Source: Aspidiotus rigidus (Eukaryota > Arthropoda > Insecta > Hemiptera > Diaspididae). From it: a stretch of DNA of 64,000 nucleotides. This document shows positions 58,201 to 64,000 of the stretch, in pieces. The notes under the pieces were generated by a model. It had not been told where the DNA came from. It made no database searches and worked only from the letters and a program-made list of their open reading frames with translations. The stretch's first letter is position 1. The number at the start of each line of letters is the position of its first letter. The stretch is from positions 3,344,162-3,408,161 of the forward strand of contig JAVHKY010000047.1 of NCBI GenBank assembly GCA_035079385.1, read 5' to 3'. A program made the position numbers and the translations under genes.

Positions 58201-58438
58201 TAATTTGAAAATTGGAAATCATACTGTGTAAAAATACTCTCGTATGAAACATAACTTTTTCATCTTCTCAATTAGGTAGCAGTGGGTAGGTACCTGTGCT
58301 TTAATCGAGAATCATTTTATCTTATTTTAGATCGCCCCGACAGATTCAGAACTGAAATTGTGGCAGAAAAGACCTCAGATCATTGTTGCAGAATACATTA
58401 AAAAATTTTGTCATCGTTTTTGTGATCGTAAATTGTGA
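44185..58438 (+). CDS. Uridine phosphorylase paralogue (gene 2) with altered active site
   Basis: Eight exons join in phase: 44185-44208, 44341-44383, 46339-46508, 53010-53168, 56524-56709, 56871-57009, 57881-58080 and 58331-58438 (1,029 bases, 342 residues). The last six are secure by similarity and share boundaries and phases with gene 1. The first two and the 46339 acceptor are chosen because they alone keep the frame. The product aligns along a whole animal uridine phosphorylase: [71 protein letters not shown], and a normal short C-terminus ending DRKL. It keeps the phosphate-site R and T, but the uracil-binding Gln-x-Arg segment is replaced by STAMKAGA, and the nucleoside-binding EMES is DMEG. 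It could be a changed-specificity enzyme or a pseudo-enzyme. The third intron is 6.5 kb because of nested transposons. Confidence 0.82.
46862..47430. other. Unassigned sequence before the Penelope-like insertion
   Basis: A less AT-rich, G-rich stretch on the plus strand in intron 3 of gene 2. Minus-strand frames are serine-rich and match no family I know. It may be the remainder of an older element; its last 40 bases (TTTGTATTTTTCGAGT and CTGAAGATGTTTTGG) recur near 53.97 kb. Confidence 0.3.
47421..47461 (+). ncRNA. Hammerhead-like motif E1
   Basis: CTGAAGA at 47421-47427, then a hairpin GGGTAT/ATACTC, then GCGAAGAG. The order resembles a hammerhead core, but GAAA is GAAG here. CGAGTATT at 47412-47419 is complementary to AATACTCG at 47446-47453, an alternative pairing also seen in other members. 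It abuts the start of Penelope-like sequence at about 47466. Confidence 0.35.
47787..48836 (+). mobile_element. Minisatellite element with an inverted copy nested inside
   Basis: Outer element: left end TTAACAGGGAACCTG at about 47787, right end CATAAAACAGGTTCCCTG through GGAAGCCGTC at about 48784-48834. It is inserted in a T-run of the Penelope-like reverse transcriptase. A second complete copy in reverse orientation (about 47872-48418, from ACGGCTTCCTTAACG to CAGGTTCCCTGTTAA) interrupts the first inside its minisatellite, again at an A/T run. Both contain 40-46-bp GATAGGAGGGGGACTT units. The outer copy has lost several units compared with that at 42.5 kb. Confidence 0.75.
49823..52201 (-). 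pseudogene. Penelope-like element (inserted copy), nearly complete but dead
   Basis: It is inserted in the host Penelope-like copy and bounded by ATTGAAACTG at 49813-49822 and 52202-52211. Reading downward: [35 protein letters not shown], the fingers region, [37 protein letters not shown], the polymerase motif [10 protein letters not shown] (the usual L/I after VDD is V and the next residue P), [47 protein letters not shown], then an in-frame TAA inside GIY-YIG, and [19 protein letters not shown] to the end ([14 protein letters not shown]). G-runs near 51485 and 51966 also disturb the frame. Both ends carry inverted copies of a block containing GACGAATACTCCGACGTGGA (49870 and 52170). Confidence 0.85.
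52600..52795. repeat. Dispersed repeat, copy 1
   Basis: Shares about 130-150 bp with 54515-54700, including ATCATAGAGCGTCTCG, CTGATCTGAGACA and ATCTCAAAATGAGTTTCCA. Both copies are in introns of gene 2. No known element assigned. Confidence 0.65.
53386..53464. repeat. Imperfect hairpin related to 11887-11934
   Basis: TGAGGAGTTATCTGTCA...GGGCACC pairs with GGTGCC...GATAACTCCTCA. The loop region (TCAATGTTATTCTTATGGAAC) resembles that of the 11.9-kb hairpin, while the stem bases differ in a paired manner. Confidence 0.6.
53994..54032 (+). ncRNA. Hammerhead-like motif E2
   Basis: CTGAAGA at 53994-54000, a weak hairpin (GGATA/TACTC), then GAAATATT at 54025-54032. The palindromic ATAT after GAA would serve as a dimeric stem III, with cleavage after the next base. 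TTTCGAGT at about 53982-53989 is complementary to ACTCGAAA at 54021-54028. The upstream 45 bases match E1. Confidence 0.4.
54262..54385. mobile_element. GC-rich transposon end fragment
   Basis: CAGGGCCGGACTTACGGCCC starts a GC-rich stretch that continues to a GGGCCC/CTGGGCTCC block. CAGGGCCGGA-type ends are common for hAT-like and similar DNA transposons. No matching opposite terminus was found, so it is partial and the assignment is weak. Confidence 0.35.
54515..54700. repeat. Dispersed repeat, copy 2
   Basis: Partner of 52600-52795 (see there); contains the same ATCTCAAAATGAGTTTCCA block with small indels. Confidence 0.65.
55080..55710. repeat. Compound (ATTT)n satellite with interspersed GC-rich spacer
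   Basis: Long runs of ATTT/TAATT at 55080-55225, 55355-55430 and 55478-55645. Two are followed by the same 45-base unit with ACGCGGGGTG, ACTCGCGAATTTCTGAATC and GTAGAGATTT (55437 and 55643). GTATTGGAATGGTAT recurs at 55064 and 55257. It lies in intron 4 of gene 2. Confidence 0.85.
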
Positions 58439-61400
58439 AAAGATTTATCATTTTTAATATTATTGTATCCTGTCTAAGTTCATTCATCTTTGTAAATAGC
58501 CTATAAATACGCTCATCGGGAGTTGTACTTTGCTCTTTAGTTTTATTTTCTTCTAATATTAACTCGTGTAGGTATATCATTTTATCGACGCGTGAATCTG
58601 CAAACTAATAGTTCAAACGCTGCTATGATCATGCGGTTATGTTATCCTAATCTGAGAAAGCATTCAGGCCTAACCGACATCTAGAGTTCAATGTTCAAGG
58701 TTTGAAGAATTCTTTCATCGAACTAGGTATTATTTTCTCAAATATGAGAACTAGTACTCGGACATACCTAAATAAAAAGAGGAAGGCTCTTCCTGCCACT
58801 ATAAACCCTGTTTTTCAAAAATAATATTATTCATACATAGGTATTTGTAATAATGAAAATTCATACCCCACGGAGCCTGTACTTTCTTTTAAGTAATAAT
58901 TACAAAGTTACAGTACGAGAAGCTCCATCATCGATATGTTGTTTTTATTCAAATATGTTGCAGTACTGACGTATCTGTATTGTACCTTCTTCCAAACGGC
59001 ATGTCGTAGGAAAGATGACAAATATAAGTACTGATACAGAGTATTTTTCATTTCTTTGAATCTGGTAGCACTGTTCGGAAACTTTCAAGACAGGAAGCTT
59101 GTAGTGTCGCATGAATGGTAAATTTCTTGGGCACAACCCGAGGCGCGCATGTGCTTCGTCACTTACTATAGCAAGGGTTTCTCCTTCTGTCAGTTGTAAA
59201 TTTAGTCCAGCGTTATCAACTGTAGTACGTTTACCTTTTGTTTTCTCCGTGGTTTATTAAGTATGTTATATTAAAGTCCACGACGGAAGTGAAAAATTCA
59301 GAAATCATATCCTTTAGAAAATATATAACCGAAAACAGCTTTCACGAAATCATATCGGAAAATGTCACCTGAGGACGAAGACGACGAGTGAGTTTATACC
59401 ATAATTGTGTACAATATGTATAGGTATCTAGGTACTCGTAAAAAAATATTTCCGAGCAAAATCATAGTCCTGAATATAAATGTTATCTTGGAAGAATTAC
59501 TATCCGTATATTCGGCTGAAAGGTTGCGCGTCTATACCGGCTCGTATGATTGACAAGTTTAGTGTGATGAAGTACAATTCAGCCTACAGTTTGTACGAGA
59601 TGCCGGTATCTCTCGTAACGGAAATTCATCTTACTTGACTGTAAGAACTTATTATATTTGTCGAGTCTAAAAATGCAACAAAAAACGAAGAAATCTAGCG
59701 AGATAAAATTCGAAGACTGACCTACTTTGAAGTCGATAAATTCTTTTCTAAAATAGGACGAAGAAAGAACAAACTTAGTACCGGAAATAATGCTTTCTGT
59801 TGTATTATATGCAATTTAATAATACACGCGGGGAAAAAAAACAGGAAAAGTGTTATAAATTACAGAAATAAAGTCTACTCTATTTTGCTTTGTAGGATAT
59901 TGATTGAATGAAAAGCTCTTTAAAATATAAAATATACGGGCAGTAACATTTCTGTCAAGAACACTATTCTTAATCTTGAATGGATCGATACATTAAGTTG
60001 GCCATAAACTATACAGAATTTCTAGGATATCAGTCAATACCTCCAACAGTAAATTACCATTAAAAAAAAATTATTTAGGATCAATTTTTCACCTCAAATA
60101 TTTAACCCAGTTTGTAATGAGCGAGAAAAGTGGTTGCGTTTGAGTATTGTAATCAGAAATGATTGAATTTGAAATCATAGGTACTAGCTCATCAGTTCGC
60201 TTTCGTTTAGTTGACAACAAAATGAATCTAATCTCTGTTTTACTTCGAATTGTCGTAAGAGAATCTACTCTGATAAAATATCGATTTTCTGACTGTACAA
60301 TTTTCGTTCATAAGATAGGTTCTTTGCTATACCTGCGACGAGACCACCGTCTTGAAGAGCAACTTCTAGTACTTAATTCAGTACAAAGAAAACTAGAAAG
60401 GGAGGAAAAAAAAAACTGAAATTGAGAGCGAACTATTATCGATCCGAAATTTAATTAACCTACAGCAGAAAAGTGATTATTCTGAATTTGAAGAAAACCA
60501 TTTGCCTAGTTTACAATCGCGTTTTCCATATCATTGATATACAAGTTTGGTATCAGGACTAAATATTTTCTTCGGGCTTCAGCGTCTGGCGATCACAATT
60601 AGAGATCATTTAAAAGTAGCGTGTAGCTTCGATCAACGCAATGTAACTCATACTGGTGAAATCATTGTTCGTTCGACATGCCAATGTCATTATAATATCT
60701 GTAATAAAAAAGTACCTAAATGTCAATTTCATAGATTTGTTCAAAACTTGGAAAAAAAAAAAAAAAAGCTCTACACATACGTGTTTATTTTGTTGCTTGG
60801 AACAGTCGTCCAACACATAGGTATCAAATATTCTTTACGAAAGAACCATTCAAACATTAGCCCAGGAAAGCGACCATTAGGTACCATCAGAAAGTGGACC
60901 GTGTATATTCACTATTATAACTTCATAATGATGACTGATATTAAAGGAGGCACAGGGCTCGGTACCCGAAATCCATCAAGTAAGACGTGTAGTCTTTCTT
61001 CTATTCTATTCGGACTAATTATCTTTCGCACAATTTCGCCAATATCCGGGCGTCGAATTCCGACTTAATTTTCTCGAATAATTCCACACTTTAGGAAGGA
61101 ACTGTCGATAAAATTCTTACTCAATTGTGTCCGCAAACGTTAAAGCTCTTATAACTTTGTAAAATCAGTTTTAGAATTTTCAATAGGTACCTTCCATATC
61201 CAACAAGTGACGTACATATTGCGAAAAAAAAAACGATTTATATCGTGGGTCAACGATGAAAACTAATTATCATCAGCATACTACCCAGGATAAAGCATTC
61301 TTCTGCGCTGATTTTTTCTTGAAAGATTCACTGTTCAAATACTCCTAATTTTTGTGATTGATATTGCTTATTATCGCTTCCTCGACTATAGAAAAACAAA

Positions 61401-61930
61401 AAAATAGAACATCATCTACGTAATAACATAACAGAGTAAAAAACAAAATATCTTTCAGGATAATTTGTCTCATCCCTAATCTACTCTGAGTAGCACAGCA
61501 AAATTTTACCAAATTTTATTTCTCATGAAATTCAATTGGTTTACCGGTACCTGGTACAGATCTCCAAAAACCACGGGGGAAAACATTTCTTGCCATACAC
61601 GGATAAATTGGAACAGAAATTAATTACGCCGGTTACTACAAAGTAATAACATCCCAAACAAGTGAATCGAACTTGAGAAAAATGAGAATTTTGAGAATAG
61701 GCCGAGAATAAAAATATTACGATTAGGCCTACGCGCAATATTTTCTTCGGCTGAGCTGCAAACTGATAAAAAACGTAATATTGCAAAACTCCTTTGATAT
61801 TATAGGATTGTATGGACTGCGCTAACGTGTATAAAATGAGCGAAAAACGCGTCCACAGATCTGATAAGCGTAAGCGGCACGCACCACGTTTTGCGTGTAA
61901 AACTCTTACGACTTCACACTTTACAGCGCA
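58439..61930. other. Mostly gene-free stretch downstream of gene 2
   Basis: A possible first coding exon is at 59362-59387 (ATG in good context, then SPEDEDD, then a gtgagt donor), with no downstream exon found to support it. Longer frames at 60159-60419 and 60547-61068 match no family and lack splice support. Confidence 0.25.
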
Positions 61931-61938
61931 GCGCTAGT

Positions 61939-62125
61939 CAAGGATGCGCAGCCAATCAGCATTGACTTAAACTTCAGCTTTTGGCTGAATTTCTAATGAC
62001 TGGCTATTGGCTGAAAAGCTGATGTCTCAAAATTCATTGACTGTCTTTTAGCTTTCTTAGAAATGGTCAAAACAAGAACTTAAGCTTAAACTTAAGCCAA
62101 TAACGGTTTTAGCTGCGCATCTCTG
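61939..62125. mobile_element. hAT-type MITE with 8-bp target duplication
   Basis: Exact duplication GCGCTAGT at 61931-61938 and 62126-62133. Terminal inverted repeats CAAGGATGCGCAGC and CAGAGATGCGCAGC. Length 187 bp, no coding capacity. The 8-bp duplication and CA-start ends are typical of hAT elements. Internal phrases GACTTAAACTT and AAGCTTAAACTTAAG also pair. Confidence 0.85.
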
Positions 62126-62249
62126 GCGCTAGTGTCAAGCTACGCAGGCTTGCTGCTTTTTGCAAAAATTAAGAAATGAAGGCGAATTAAAAAAAAAAAT
62201 ATGCCGAGGTATTTTTAATTATTTTTAATTTTGATCAAAATTTTTACAG

Positions 62250-62433
62250 CGTGAAATGGAACTCGTCCTTACCTAATTACTATACTTCTGTGCAAAGTTA
62301 TAAGACTGATGTACCACGGGTGAAAGACCCGATAAATTTTACTCACTTTGGCATAAGTTATGTGCTGGTGGCTAGTTTAATTGAATCTGGTTTATTAATC
62401 ATTATCGAAGAAGAAGTCCATGAGCTAATTTAA
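62250..62433 (+). CDS. Possible C-terminal exon of an ionotropic-receptor-like protein
   Basis: An open frame after a tttttacag acceptor reads a polar segment, then DPINFTHFGISYVLV, a hydrophobic stretch ASLIESGLLIII and EEEVHELI before a stop. A short basic/polar linker, a 'P-(I/L)-x-F-x-H-F' segment, one membrane helix and a trailing acidic residue resemble the end of insect ionotropic receptors (variant ionotropic glutamate receptors). No upstream exon of that family was found, so this rests on one short motif. Confidence 0.25.
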
Positions 62434-64000
62434 AGCCTTTTCACGAAGATGTAAGAAGATCTATAAACAGGAGTTCGTAATTGTGTTACTATCATTAATT
62501 GAATTTATATTTTCAAATTTTCAGATGGTATATTTGCGGTGAAATGATCAGAACGCGAACGCCTGCACGAAGTTTACTGATTCTTCGTGCTTTCAAAAAA
62601 AAAAAAAAAAACAGCAGAACTTGAAAACTTACAGAAATCGTAATGAGAGAACAAATGATGATGAACAAACGTGGTGATTCTTATCAAATTCTGTTTTATA
62701 CTTGTAGTTTGTTATTGATCTAAAAAATACGCAGAAGGTTTTCAAGCTTCTAATTCCCATCCTCTCATATCCACATTATAAAAAAAAGGTTGAAATGTTG
62801 AAAGTTAAGAAGCGTACGTCAAATAAATTTCATTCTTCGTCGATAGTTTTTGATGGAGGAAATAACCTCTCTACCAAAAGTCAGAAAATATTTTTTTTTT
62901 CAAATTCTTTAAAGTAAAATTTTTAGTTAACTATACTGGGTATATCCTGGTAAAAATTTCCGTCTGTTAAAAATTATATTCCGAGAATCGACCATTCACT
63001 GTATTACTCCATCATTTACTGTAGCGAATTCAATTGATCTCATATACCTTATTTTTTTAAAATCGATTGTTACGAATTTCGAAAGTAACAAAATGAAACT
63101 TCTATAATCACTCAATTTATAATAAGTAATTGTCGACTTCCTTACGGGTAAAAAATATTTCTACGGACTAAATAAAAGTAACTCGAGAATATATTTTTCC
63201 ATAGGTGCTGTATCCAAAAGAAATATTTGAAGAATGCAACAGCGATCGCAAGTACTGGTTGCTCGTATTCATTACAAAAATCTCAAACCAAAATGCTCCA
63301 CCATATTTGACTCCAATTACCAATAGGTATTGTCAATCAGCTATACGTGGGCAAAACGCTCTAGACAATCCAAGTTGATGCAATAAAAATCAGAGATTCA
63401 GCTATGACCATTGGCTATGACTGAAATAATCTCGTTCGTTTATACTTCCTTTCAAAAATAGGTTTTTATTTCTACTGGTTCGAATGCTACGCCTCGTTCT
63501 TCTTTGATTTTCTTTCTCTGTCATCAGAAAGTTTTGTCTGTTTCGCTGTAGTTAATGATTTTTTTCTTGTTATGTATTACCTATGGACCTACGGTAGTTA
63601 TTGGTACCTAAGTATTTGAATATCTATGAAGATACCTACAAAACAATTGAAAAGAAAAAAAAATTTCAAATGATTAATCGATAATGATACATAATTATCT
63701 GTTATTATAAAATTCTAGACGCAATACCTAATTGTTTGGAAGTGAATGGATCGTACAAGAAGAATGTTTCCCATCATTATTTTAATTAATTTCAATATTA
63801 TTGAAAGGTTAGCTCTTGAGGAAAAATTCGTGAAATTAATAAAACATATTTGTTTCTTTCGTCGTCCCCCTCCCCCATTCATTAAACTTTTTTTTTTTCA
63901 CAGAAACACGTTGGTTAACGTGGTTTACGTTCATTTTCGTATTACGAAATTTTAATACTTACTGAATAATTATTTTATCAACTAATATTTTTGGAAAATT
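62434..64000. other. Gene-free AT-rich stretch to the window end
   Basis: Nothing recognised beyond homopolymer runs (poly-A near 62596, poly-T near 63891). Confidence 0.35.

Noticed and set aside
60547..61068. 173-codon plus-strand frame
   Set aside because: Contains a Lys-run from poly-A, no domain, no splice or conservation evidence.
63470..63500. GGTTCGAATGC as a tRNA B-box
   Set aside because: Does not match GGTTCGANTCC and no cloverleaf could be built around it.

Overview
The window looks like AT-rich nuclear DNA of an arthropod, most likely an insect. The evidence is spliced genes with GT-AG introns, an inhibitory-SMAD (Dad-type) exon, animal-type uridine phosphorylase genes, and a dense load of eukaryotic transposons (Penelope-like, RTE, Helitron-type, hAT, pogo-type, MULE). 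A sap-feeding hemipteran is possible, but the sequence does not prove it. No bacterial operons, CRISPR arrays, rRNA or convincing tRNA genes were seen.

Layout. 1-0.6 kb: last exon of an inhibitory SMAD (plus strand), followed by about 8 kb without a clear gene, which holds one hammerhead-ribozyme-like hairpin and decayed repeats. 8.6-10.8 kb: a broken MULE transposase and a large foldback element. 10.8-12.1 kb: three exons of a small multi-pass membrane protein (minus strand). 12.8-20.5 kb: mostly foldback elements and MITEs and a second MULE fragment. 21.4-32.0 kb: uridine phosphorylase gene 1, whose last catalytic exon runs without a stop into a tail of about 1,700 residues with a zinc-ribbon-like motif and about 20 copies of a 32-residue Cys/Ser repeat. 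33.9-43.2 kb: a transposon graveyard (Penelope-like pieces in a head-to-head arrangement, a non-autonomous Helitron, an RTE LINE with one frameshift, and a minisatellite-bearing Helentron-like element). 44.2-58.4 kb: uridine phosphorylase gene 2, a paralogue with matching intron positions. Its third intron (6.5 kb) holds a Penelope-like element that was invaded by a minisatellite element (itself invaded by an inverted copy) and by a second, opposite-strand Penelope-like element. 58.4-64 kb: little coding signal, one hAT MITE with a clean 8-bp target duplication, and one possible receptor C-terminal exon.

Main points. (1) The phosphorylase-plus-tail gene is a chimera I do not recognise from any described family. 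(2) The two phosphorylase paralogues have lost different parts of the active site: gene 1 has changes in the phosphate-binding segment and at the uracil-binding Gln, while gene 2 has lost the whole Gln-x-Arg uracil-binding pair. At least one may no longer be an ordinary phosphorylase. (3) Several short foldback elements share a hammerhead-like core (CTGANGA, hairpin, GAAA), most of them between long complementary arms. They resemble the ribozymes known from Penelope-like retroelements but stand alone here. All gene structures were assembled by eye from splice signals, reading phase and family resemblance.
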